Source: Bacteroidota bacterium
GTDB lineage: Bacteria > Bacteroidota > Ignavibacteria > Tepidaquicellales > Tepidaquicellaceae
DNA: 64,000 nt
Assembly (NCBI GenBank): GCA_018266845.1
Contig: JAFDZO010000012.1
Coordinates: 124,001-188,000 of the forward strand
Direction: 5' to 3'
The notes below the pieces were generated by a model. The model made no database searches. It was not told the origin of the DNA and saw nothing but the letters and a program-made list of their open reading frames with translations. Below are positions 19,562 to 26,518 of this stretch, piece after piece. The position numbers were made by a program, and so were the translations under genes. Position 1 is the stretch's first letter, and each line of letters opens with the position of its first letter.

Positions 19562-19957
19562 ATGAAGTTTTCAGGAATAATATTTTTATTTCTTTTTATT
19601 TTTTTAGTTCAGGGATGCAGCAAAAACGATGAGGTACTTACAAATTCAACTGACGGAAACAGGTATCCGAATACACCATCAAATCCAAGTCCTTCTAACG
19701 GAGCGGTTAATGTTTCAGGCTTTATTACTCTTACATGGACTTGTTCAGACCCGGATGCAGGAGATACCGTGAGATACGATGTAAGGTACGGAATGACAAA
19801 CAATCCTACTGATACACTTGTAAAAAATGCGATAAATCCCGCAGCGGATTTAGGCATTGCAGATACAAACAGAACTATCTTCTGGAAAGTAACAGCAAAA
19901 GATAATCACGGGCTAAGCAAAGAAGGTCCCGTATGGAGCTTTACAACCGGTCATTAA
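19562..19957 (+). CDS. Small lipoprotein with a fibronectin/cadherin-like domain
   Basis: The 131-residue protein has a lipoprotein signal (hydrophobic FSGIIFLFLFIFLVQ followed by the lipobox VQGC, Cys19). A short linker leads to one beta-sandwich domain (about 38-130): PSNPSPSNGAVNVSGFITLTW, a DPDAGDTVRYDVRYG strand pair, and a closing VWSFTTG. This is the pattern of FN3-like modules that precede binding domains in Bacteroidetes surface proteins. It starts 9 bases after the aminopeptidase stop, so it is probably cotranscribed with it. No catalytic residues are visible. Confidence 0.75.
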   Translation: MKFSGIIFLFLFIFLVQGCSKNDEVLTNSTDGNRYPNTPSNPSPSNGAVNVSGFITLTWTCSDPDAGDTVRYDVRYGMTNNPTDTLVKNAINPAADLGIADTNRTIFWKVTAKDNHGLSKEGPVWSFTTGH

Positions 19958-20035
19958 AAATATTTTTCAATTTACACACAGCACATTGAGAAAAATTCTA
20001 CAGAGAAAAACACAAACTAAATTCTCTTAACAATT

Positions 20036-21079
20036 ATGAAAAAAATAATTGGTCTCAATCTGCTTCTAACTTTTTTTCTTTCCATTTTTTATTTCGGCTG
20101 TCATCAATCCAATCCTGTTAATCAGATTTTACAGCAATCAGATTATGAAATCAAAGTCTGGAATTATTCCGATAACTATTATTTCCTTGATACAAATTAC
20201 AAAAGTAATTTCATAGACTTCGAAAGCGATGGAGTTCTGAATTCATCTGAAAATATTTCAAGAAGAGTTTCAACTGAAAATTTTGAAGTTTGGATTTTAA
20301 CAAATTCAACAACTGCTGACAGAAGAATGGTGTCAGCAATTATTGACTTACCCCCTTTACCGGGAAGCGCAGGATATGATACGTCTTATTATGCCCCGAG
20401 AATTATTCCCGGGAAAAGATATTTCGGCTTATTCCGAAAACTGAGTCCTTCTGAATATATAGTAAATTATTCAGCCGGCTTTATAGGATTAAAAAATAAT
20501 ATTTCTGATAACGATTTTATTGCAGTATCATACAGGGAAGTAGGAACAGGAAAAACTTACGGCACAAACTCGCTTACTTTTAATAACGATACTCTTGTAC
20601 TAAAAATGATAAAGACCGGAAATGTAAGTCCACAATCAGATACTCTTGCCTGGGCAATGAAAATGAAAAATGTTTACAAACTTCCTTCTTCAAATATAAC
20701 TGAAATAGGTTTCGAATTAAAAATTGCCTTTATTGACCCTGCCAACCCTATTCAATCACCAACCCTGCCAGATGGAAAATCTGTATTGAACGTTACAGGA
20801 TTAGACCGGTATATCGGACACGGACCGGCCATTGGTCCCGATAATAATTTTGATTTTATTACGGATCGAACTATTATTACTGAAACAGGAGATATAATTT
20901 TCCCGACAACGCAGCCGTTTTATGACGAGATTTTGAAAGAAACAACAAATTCTAATTTACCTTATGGTGATACAACGTTAATAGTTAAATCAATTTACAC
21001 GAAATTAAAATCCGAGGCTGCTGTATCACAGAATAATTCTATGTATATTATCAAAGGAAAACTCCTTAACCAGCAATAA
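20036..21079 (+). CDS. Predicted lipoprotein, unknown function
   Basis: The 347-residue protein has a signal peptide with a putative lipobox FYFGC (Cys22). The rest is Asn-, Ser- and Tyr-rich with alternating beta-strand character, and it contains a proline-rich loop (LPPLPGSAGYDTSYYAPRIIPG). No domain is recognised. It lies 18 bases upstream of the ATP-grasp-like gene on the same strand, so both may be translated from one transcript, although an envelope lipoprotein and a cytosolic ligase have no obvious functional link. Probably anchored in the outer membrane or periplasm. Confidence 0.7.
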   Translation: MKKIIGLNLLLTFFLSIFYFGCHQSNPVNQILQQSDYEIKVWNYSDNYYFLDTNYKSNFIDFESDGVLNSSENISRRVSTENFEVWILTNSTTADRRMVSAIIDLPPLPGSAGYDTSYYAPRIIPGKRYFGLFRKLSPSEYIVNYSAGFIGLKNNISDNDFIAVSYREVGTGKTYGTNSLTFNNDTLVLKMIKTGNVSPQSDTLAWAMKMKNVYKLPSSNITEIGFELKIAFIDPANPIQSPTLPDGKSVLNVTGLDRYIGHGPAIGPDNNFDFITDRTIITETGDIIFPTTQPFYDEILKETTNSNLPYGDTTLIVKSIYTKLKSEAAVSQNNSMYIIKGKLLNQQ

Positions 21080-21097
21080 AATTTGTAATAAAATTAT

Positions 21098-22285
21098 ATG
21101 ATAAAATCTCTCAGAGAAAAGTACATTAAAGAATTTACTCAGGAAAAATACGAAGCATTCCTGAAGGATATTAATTCTGCATATAAGCCGATTGAATTTA
21201 AGATTTCCGAAACTCCGGTGTTCATTCCGGCAGAGCTACGCGACGAGCTTTCAAATGCATGCATTGATATACTTAATTTTTTAAAATCCGATAAGTTCAA
21301 AGAGCTTTCAAAGAATGCTATTCCGCCCGGACTTGAAGTACCAAATGAAAGCGCAAACACCGAACTACTTGCAATTGACTTTGCAGTAACGAAAGACAGC
21401 GATGGAAATTATCTTCCGCAGTTGATTGAGCTTCAGGGCTTTGCGTCGCTCTACTGCTATCAGGAATTACTTGATATGAAAATGCGCGCTCACTTCGATA
21501 TTCCTGAAAACTATACTCACCGCTTTCGCGGACTTACGCATGAAACGTACTTAGAAAAACTAAAGAAGACATTAATCGGCGATGAAAATCCTGAGAATGT
21601 TATTCTTCTCGAAATTGAGCCGGATAAACAAAAAACAGCGATTGATTTCTGGGCAACGGATGACTGGCTGGGCATTACTCCTGTTCATATAGGAGATATT
21701 GAAAAAGAAGGAAAGAAATTATTTTACCATAAAGACGGAAAAAAAATTCAGATAAAAAGAATTTACAACAGAGTTATTTATGATGAACTAAAAAACAGAA
21801 GCGATATAAAATATAATTTTAAAATCAGCGAAGACCTCGATGTAAAATGGGTGGCGCATCCGAACTGGTTTTTTAAAATCAGTAAATATATTCTGCCGTT
21901 TATAAAGAGCAAATATGCACCCGAAAGTATTTTCTTAAGCGACCTGAAAGAAATTCCTGCTGATTTAGAAAATTATGTATTGAAGCCGCTCTTCTCTTTC
22001 GCGGGAGTTGGCGTTATCTTCGATGTAAAGAAAGAAGACATAGAAAATGTAAAGGACCGCGGGAATTTTGTTCTTCAGAAAAAAATCACTTACGCTCCCG
22101 TAGTCGAAACGCTTGACGAGCCGGCAAAAGTAGAGATAAGAATTTTATTTTTATGGAACGAAGGCGAAGAACCCGTGCCGGTAATAAATCTTGTAAGAAT
22201 GGGTAAAGGAAAAATGATGGGCGTAGATTTTAATAAAGGTAAGACATGGGTAGGTTCCAGTATAGGGTATTTTCCGAAAAACTAG
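21098..22285 (+). CDS. Divergent ATP-grasp-like protein
   Basis: The 395-residue protein has no signal peptide. Its order of motifs suggests an ATP-grasp enzyme: an acidic metal strand-like LPQLIELQGFASLY (about 107-120), a lysine/glycine nucleotide loop NYVLKPLFSFAGVGVIFDV (about 290-308), and a hinge-like VLQKKITYAPVV followed by VEIRILFLW. The placement of the LIELQ segment before the K-G loop hints at a circular permutation, as in glutathionylspermidine-synthase-type enzymes. It is the second ATP-grasp-type protein in the cluster 16-22 kb. The substrate is unknown, and the family assignment is by motif only. Confidence 0.6.
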   Translation: MIKSLREKYIKEFTQEKYEAFLKDINSAYKPIEFKISETPVFIPAELRDELSNACIDILNFLKSDKFKELSKNAIPPGLEVPNESANTELLAIDFAVTKDSDGNYLPQLIELQGFASLYCYQELLDMKMRAHFDIPENYTHRFRGLTHETYLEKLKKTLIGDENPENVILLEIEPDKQKTAIDFWATDDWLGITPVHIGDIEKEGKKLFYHKDGKKIQIKRIYNRVIYDELKNRSDIKYNFKISEDLDVKWVAHPNWFFKISKYILPFIKSKYAPESIFLSDLKEIPADLENYVLKPLFSFAGVGVIFDVKKEDIENVKDRGNFVLQKKITYAPVVETLDEPAKVEIRILFLWNEGEEPVPVINLVRMGKGKMMGVDFNKGKTWVGSSIGYFPKN

Positions 22286-22294
22286 TGTACTGTC

Positions 22295-22337
22295 ATTCCC
22301 GTCCCGCAACTAGCGCGGGATAAACTTCGGCGGGAAT
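22295..22337. repeat. Nested inverted repeat (ATTCCCG...CGGGAAT)
   Basis: ATTCCCG at 22295-22301 pairs with CGGGAAT at 22331-22337, and an inner CCCGC/GCGGG pair lies between. This is a common intergenic palindrome type. It starts 10 bases past the ATP-grasp-like stop codon. Confidence 0.6.
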
Positions 22338-22352
22338 CCAATTATGACATTT

Positions 22353-22382
22353 AACCTGACAGGTTTTCAATCCTGCCAGGTT
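22353..22382 (+). terminator. CCTGACAGG-family hairpin with T run
   Basis: AACCTGACAGG/CCTGCCAGGTT (one mismatch) encloses an eight-base loop and is followed by a T run, so it can terminate the plus-strand ligase cluster. The sequence belongs to the same repeat family as 25257-25286 and 25947-25974. Confidence 0.65.
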
Positions 22383-22409
22383 TTTTTATAAATATTTTCT
22401 AATTTCTGT

Positions 22410-22431
22410 TTCCCAAGGTCCACCTTGGGAA
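22410..22431. repeat. TCC-apex palindrome, copy 3
   Basis: The arms TTCCCAAGG/CCTTGGGAA (9 bp) flank TCCA. It lies 12 bases left of a second palindrome of the family, in the 599-base gap 22286-22884. That gap also holds a pseudogene fragment. Confidence 0.75.
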
Positions 22432-22443
22432 GCAAAACATTTA

Positions 22444-22469
22444 CGTTACGAAGGAGGACCTTCGTAACG
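22444..22469. repeat. AGGA-apex palindrome, copy 4
   Basis: The arms CGTTACGAAGG/CCTTCGTAACG (11 bp, perfect) flank AGGA, the complement of the TCCT apex. The outer stem bases CGTTACG are shared with the copies at 18459 and 46341, although the inner bases differ. Confidence 0.8.
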
Positions 22470-22487
22470 AGAGTAAAGATGCAATAT

Positions 22488-22692
22488 AAATCACTCCCAC
22501 CTGAAAGTTTTTGCCGCTAATAGATAAATCACAACTCCCCAGCTGAGCAGAATTAAAATATCATTTCCTACTCCTATCGGGCTAGCGCCTTCGAATGCTA
22601 TTTTTCTCATTGCTTCATTCAGATAAGTAAACGATAGTGCTTTTGCCACGGGCTGAAGCCACGAGGGAAAATTTGATATAGGGAAATGTTTC
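22488..22692 (-). pseudogene. Decayed 3' fragment of an ABC-2 permease gene
   Basis: The minus strand encodes 64 residues (FPISNFPSWLQPVAK to the stop) that match the C-terminus of the intact permease at 23321-24421 at 56 of 64 positions by hand count. Homology stops abruptly at about 22692, and nothing upstream corresponds to the remaining 300 residues. The fragment keeps the same stop codon context. It is a partial duplication, in direct orientation to the intact gene, and the two copies bracket the small secreted-protein gene at 22885. Not expected to be functional. Confidence 0.85.
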
Positions 22693-22884
22693 AAAAGAGT
22701 TCGAATCTCTAAAAACTGAATTTTACATCTTGAATTTTATATAAATAGAAAAATATTAGTTAAAAACTTAATAAAACTTAGAAATTACCTCGTAATTTCG
22801 GTATTGATATTTGTATAATTAGTAATTAAGTTTAGTTAATTCCTCTGGTTTAAACTGTTTTTTTAAAATTTAAAGGTTAAAACT

Positions 22885-23256
22885 ATGAAACCAACCTTGA
22901 AAGTAGTAGTATTTATCTCCCTCATTGCTGTACTTAGTTCGTTTGCCGGCACAATTGTTCCGGGCGAAAAATCCGACCTTCCTGCGCCATATTCAATACA
23001 GGTATTTACCAAGCCTGATTGTTATACAGGAACATGCCGAATACAAGATCAGTCAAACTTGAATGTTTATAATGCAAGCTCTACAGGATCTTCGTATTAT
23101 TATGCGCCTAATGGATTGGGGCCCGGTACTTATACGGTTGTAGTTTGTTGTGATGGTATGGTAGGTTATGGAACCGTTACATTAACTGCTCCTAGTACAA
23201 ATGCAGTAATAACGGTTGAATTACAGCCAGGTACCTGTCCTGATTTAGGAAATTAA
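22885..23256 (+). CDS. Small secreted Cys-containing beta-sandwich protein
   Basis: The 123-residue protein has a signal peptide (KVVVFISLIAVLSSFAG). The mature part contains Cys residues in the pattern C-x4-C (CYTGTC), a later CC pair and a final Cys (GTCPD), so disulfides are likely. The glycine-rich YAPNGLGPGTYTVVV turn and final ITVELQ strand recall carboxypeptidase-regulatory-like beta-sandwich modules. I recognise no family. It lies between the permease-fragment duplication and the intact ABC transporter, on the opposite strand to both. A strong hairpin 17 bases downstream probably ends its transcript. Confidence 0.7.
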   Translation: MKPTLKVVVFISLIAVLSSFAGTIVPGEKSDLPAPYSIQVFTKPDCYTGTCRIQDQSNLNVYNASSTGSSYYYAPNGLGPGTYTVVVCCDGMVGYGTVTLTAPSTNAVITVELQPGTCPDLGN

Positions 23257-23272
23257 TTTCGTTAATAAAACA

Positions 23273-23303
23273 GCAAACCCAAAGATCTACTCTTTGGGTT
23301 TGC
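23273..23303. terminator. Bidirectional terminator hairpin
   Basis: The 13-bp perfect stem GCAAACCCAAAGA/TCTTTGGGTTTGC has a five-base loop. It sits between the convergent stops at 23256 and 23321. The flanks are A/T-rich but lack a long T run. Confidence 0.75.
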
Positions 23304-23320
23304 CAAAAATTCTTTTAACA

Positions 23321-24421
23321 TCATTCCCACTTAAAAGTTTTTGCCGCAAGAAGATATATCACAACTCCCCATCCTAGTAAAATCAAAATGTCATTTCCCA
23401 CTCCGAACAAGCTCGTGCCTTCAAAAGCAATTTTTCTCATTGCTTCATTCAGATAAGTAAGCGGCAATACTTTTGCCACGGGCTGAAGCCACGACGGGAA
23501 ATTTGATATTGGAAAAAACGTTCCCGAAAGCAAAAACTGCGGAAGCGTAATTAAGTTAGCAATCGGCGGAACTGCGTGTTCATTTTTTGCAATACCCGAA
23601 ACCAAAAATCCGAATCCCAGAAAAACTATCAGCGCGATAATGGAAAGCAGTATCATATTTAGAAAAGTAACGAAGCCGTGAACAAGCGTGAAGCCGAAGA
23701 CAAAATTACCAATTCCAATTATAATTACTGCACTGAAAATGGAAAAAATCAGTCTTGCGAAGGATTCTCCGAGAATGATATACATTCTTTTTATCGGTGT
23801 TGCAAAAAATCTTTTCAGTACGAAAGTCTGACGTAGATTAATAAATACAAAGGCAGTTCCGAAAATCCCTGCGCTTAGGAGTGAAAAGCCGAGCTGTCCC
23901 GGCAAAATAAAATCTATCGTTTTATATTTTCTTCCTTCAACTATCTGCTCATTAAGTCTTGCAAGAGGTACATCTATATTTATTTTTGAAAGATTGATTT
24001 TATCAACAATGTCGTTCAAAATCATTTTTATCACGCTGCCTCTATCCATTGAAGCGGAACTTGTTTTCAGATTAACGTTGTAAGAAATTTTGTTATCTAC
24101 AAATCCTTTTGTGATTCCTATCACGCCGTCAATCTGACCTTTTTCAAGCTTTGTTTTCAACTCTTCATCGGGAATACCAGTTTTTAACTTAATCGTTTTT
24201 ATGTTTTGAAGAGACTGAATAACAGGGTTTTCCATATCGGATTTTTCTTCAACGGCTAAATCAACGGAAAAACCTCCGCCGCCTATGAAGCCGAACACAA
24301 TTATAAATATCAGCGGAAATAAAAGATTGAAAACCACCGCAGAAGGATTTCGTGTTATTGATTTTAAGCTTGCTTTCGAGATTGAAAGCATAGCGCGTAT
24401 TTGATTATATTTTCTCTCCAT
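23321..24421 (-). CDS. ABC-2 type transporter permease
   Basis: The 366-residue protein has one N-terminal membrane helix (FNLLFPLIFIIVFGFIGGG), an extracytoplasmic domain of about 120 residues, and five C-terminal helices, the standard ABC-2 exporter layout of the YhfI/YadH or drug-export type. The short motif LLSGTFFPISNFPSWLQPVAKVLPLTY before the last helix is the family's conserved re-entrant segment. Its start codon overlaps the stop of the ATPase gene by one base (TAATG on the minus strand), so translation is probably coupled. The substrate is unknown; export of a lipid, drug or polysaccharide precursor is typical. A decayed copy of its 3' end lies at 22488-22692. Confidence 0.92.
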   Translation of the reverse strand: MERKYNQIRAMLSISKASLKSITRNPSAVVFNLLFPLIFIIVFGFIGGGGFSVDLAVEEKSDMENPVIQSLQNIKTIKLKTGIPDEELKTKLEKGQIDGVIGITKGFVDNKISYNVNLKTSSASMDRGSVIKMILNDIVDKINLSKINIDVPLARLNEQIVEGRKYKTIDFILPGQLGFSLLSAGIFGTAFVFINLRQTFVLKRFFATPIKRMYIILGESFARLIFSIFSAVIIIGIGNFVFGFTLVHGFVTFLNMILLSIIALIVFLGFGFLVSGIAKNEHAVPPIANLITLPQFLLSGTFFPISNFPSWLQPVAKVLPLTYLNEAMRKIAFEGTSLFGVGNDILILLGWGVVIYLLAAKTFKWE

Positions 24422-25179
24422 TACTCGTCTCTAAGCTCCTTTCCTGTTAAATCCAAAAACACATCTTCGAGTGTTGCTTCCTTAACTTGTTTGGGTCGTT
24501 TAAACCCTTTTTTGATTAAGTGGTCAATCAAGTTGTTCGGAGTATCTATTGTGATAATTTTTCCTTTGTCAATAATTCCTACACGGTGGCATAAAAACTC
24601 TGCTTCATCCATATAGTGAGTTGTAAGCATTACAGTTGTGCCTTTGCTTTGGATATTGTTTACAAGATCCCATAGATTTCTTCGCGCCTGCGGGTCAAGT
24701 CCTGTTGTCGGCTCATCAAGGAAAATTACCTTCGGCGAATTTATCAGAGTTGTTGCAATGGAAAATCTCTGCTTCTGCCCGCCGGAAAGCTCTTTATATT
24801 TTGCCTTAGCTTTTTCTTTCAGGTCAACAAGGTCAAGCATTTCCATTGTGTTTACATCAACATTATAAAGTCCTGCGAATAAATTAAGAAGCTCTACTAA
24901 AGTAAGGTTTGGATAATACCCCGCTGCCTGAAGCTGAACACCTATTATATTTTTAATTTCATTGGGAGATTTATCGAGTGATAAACCGCAGATAGTAACT
25001 TCACCTGAAGTTTTATCGCGGAGCGTTTCCATTATTTCAAGCGTGGTAGTTTTTCCTGCGCCGTTAGGACCAAGCAGCCCGAATATTTCACCTTCTTTTA
25101 CCTCGAATGAAATCCCTTCAACAGCAGTTAATGAATCATATTTTTTAACGAGGCTTTTTACCTCTATAATATTGCTCAA
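24421..25179 (-). CDS. ABC transporter ATP-binding protein
   Basis: The 252-residue ATPase has Walker A GPNGAGKTTT (about 36-45), a Q-loop at GVQLQAAGYYP, the ABC signature LSGGQKQRF, and Walker B VIFLDEPTTGLDPQARR. The switch His is in LTTHYMDEAEFL. All catalytic motifs are intact. The C-terminal extension KRPKQVKEATLEDVFLDLTGKELRDE is typical of DrrA/CcmA-type exporters. It forms a two-gene operon with the permease and overlaps it by one base. The first-gene position of the ATPase and the terminator upstream (25223-25246) indicate an independent transcript. Confidence 0.95.
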   Translation of the reverse strand: MSNIIEVKSLVKKYDSLTAVEGISFEVKEGEIFGLLGPNGAGKTTTLEIMETLRDKTSGEVTICGLSLDKSPNEIKNIIGVQLQAAGYYPNLTLVELLNLFAGLYNVDVNTMEMLDLVDLKEKAKAKYKELSGGQKQRFSIATTLINSPKVIFLDEPTTGLDPQARRNLWDLVNNIQSKGTTVMLTTHYMDEAEFLCHRVGIIDKGKIITIDTPNNLIDHLIKKGFKRPKQVKEATLEDVFLDLTGKELRDE

Positions 25180-25222
25180 TTTTTAAACTTATGTTTTGCT
25201 AAAATACGCTATAAAATAAAAA

Positions 25223-25246
25223 AGGTTAAGAGAAATATCTTAACCT
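25223..25246 (-). terminator. Rho-independent terminator
   Basis: The 8-bp stem AGGTTAAG/CTTAACCT with an eight-base loop is followed on the minus strand by TTTTTTATTTTAT. It is well placed to end the minus-strand gene at 25310-25846. Confidence 0.75.
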
Positions 25247-25256
25247 AAACACGATA

Positions 25257-25286
25257 GACCTGACAGGTTTTTAATCCTGTCAGGTC
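25257..25286. repeat. CCTGACAGG-family palindrome
   Basis: The arms GACCTGACAGG/CCTGTCAGGTC (11 bp, perfect) flank an eight-base AT loop. It is next to the terminator at 25223 and closely related to 22353-22382 and 25947-25974. Confidence 0.85.
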
Positions 25287-25309
25287 AGAATGGAGTTAAT
25301 TTAAAATAA

Positions 25310-25846
25310 CTAAAAGTTTAAATTTTTAAAATAGTCAACTGTTTCCGTCCCACCTTTCGTTGGTAATATTGGGTGAGGTTTCAGAGTTATAAGAGCAATC
25401 CAATTTGGTTTAAATTTTTTTTCAAATTGAATAAATTCTGAGTCGTAAATTTTTCTGTACTCTGTTTGAAATGCCATGAAATGTATATTAATGTCAGTAT
25501 TTTTTGCTCTTAAATTTAACATTTTTCCAATTTTGGCATTAGCAATATAAACAAAACTCTGTAGTCTTCTAACTTTTAATGCCGTTGCAAACTGTCCTTC
25601 GGAACGCAGTGACCATTCTGAATTTTCGAGTAATCTCCAAAAATCATCTGACGATTTACATGCTCTTTGTAAATCATTTATCCCTATTGGATATCCTTCA
25701 AAATGAACTCTTGCTAAGGCAATAGTTCTCACAGTTGTTTTATATCTACCCCATCTCGCAAATACAATAGATCCATACATAGATCCTAGAAAACCTATAA
25801 GACACCATGCCAAATTCCAATATTGACCAGCAAAAGAATTTTCCAT
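25310..25846 (-). CDS. Hypothetical protein with N-terminal membrane helix
   Basis: The 178-residue protein has one hydrophobic stretch near the N-terminus (WNLAWCLIGFLGSMYGSIVFA), followed by a basic GRYKTTVR that would hold the helix with its C-terminus in the cytoplasm. The remaining 140 residues are soluble and mixed helical, with Trp/Phe-rich SSDDFWRLLENSEWSLRSEGQF. I recognise no domain. It stands alone: a palindrome and 185 bases separate it from dps upstream, and a terminator lies downstream. The C-terminal end (HPILPTKGGTETVDYF) is low in conservation-type residues and may be variable. Confidence 0.65.
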   Translation of the reverse strand: MENSFAGQYWNLAWCLIGFLGSMYGSIVFARWGRYKTTVRTIALARVHFEGYPIGINDLQRACKSSDDFWRLLENSEWSLRSEGQFATALKVRRLQSFVYIANAKIGKMLNLRAKNTDINIHFMAFQTEYRKIYDSEFIQFEKKFKPNWIALITLKPHPILPTKGGTETVDYFKNLNF

Positions 25847-25946
25847 AAAATAAATCTCTTTTTATTATTATCCAATTGTGAGACTATGAAACTATTGCAT
25901 TAAAATAAGAAGTTTCGTAAGAAGAAAAAGCAATTAATGTTTCCTG

Positions 25947-25974
25947 ACCTGACAGGATTAAAAACCTGTCAGGT
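25947..25974. repeat. CCTGACAGG-family palindrome
   Basis: The arms ACCTGACAGG/CCTGTCAGGT (10 bp, perfect) flank the loop ATTAAAAA, the reverse complement of the copy at 25257. It lies in the 185-base gap upstream of the 25310-25846 gene and downstream of dps. Confidence 0.85.
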
Positions 25975-26031
25975 TAAAAAAATCTATTATTGGGAATAGT
26001 TTGAAACTTGGCACTTGAAACTTGAAACTGA

Positions 26032-26493
26032 CTATTCCAGCATTGCCTTCAGCATCCAAATAGTTTTTTCGTGAGTATTGATTCTTTGTATCAACAAATC
26101 CTGCGTAGCTTCATCATTTGCTTTTTCTGCTATTGGGAAAACCTCATTTGCAGTTTTTACAACTCTCTCGTTATCAGCGATAAGAATTTTTATCATATCC
26201 GTTGCTTTAGGAATTCCTTTTTCTTCTTTTATTGAAGTAAGTTTGTTAAACTCCGAAAAAGTTCCCGGCGCATCAGCATCGAGCGAGCGGATTCTTTCGG
26301 CGATAATATCTATTGAAGTCCACAATTCGGTGTATTGAGTTTCAAACATTAAGTGAAGCGTTTGAAACATTGGTCCCCTAACATTCCAGTGGAAGTTATG
26401 AGTTTTTAAGTATAGCATAAAGGTATCCGATAGCAGTTTAGATAAACCTTCAGCGGTTTTTTTGTTTGTATCTAATATTTTTGACTTTGCCAT
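26032..26493 (-). CDS. dps: Dps family DNA-binding/ferritin-like protein
   Basis: The 153-residue protein is of typical Dps length. Dodecameric Dps proteins oxidise and store iron and protect DNA from peroxide. The ferroxidase site is intact: KTHNFHWNVRGPMFQTLH gives the two His, and IDIIAERIRSLD gives the Asp and Glu from the neighbouring subunit. The N-terminal KSKILDTNKK is short and basic, which may support DNA binding. It lies 25 bases downstream of the MoxR-like gene on the same strand, but Dps is usually stress-regulated on its own; no PerR or OxyR site was found. Confidence 0.95.
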   Translation of the reverse strand: MAKSKILDTNKKTAEGLSKLLSDTFMLYLKTHNFHWNVRGPMFQTLHLMFETQYTELWTSIDIIAERIRSLDADAPGTFSEFNKLTSIKEEKGIPKATDMIKILIADNERVVKTANEVFPIAEKANDEATQDLLIQRINTHEKTIWMLKAMLE

Positions 26494-26518
26494 AATATTT
26501 TATTGAATAAGTTTGAGA

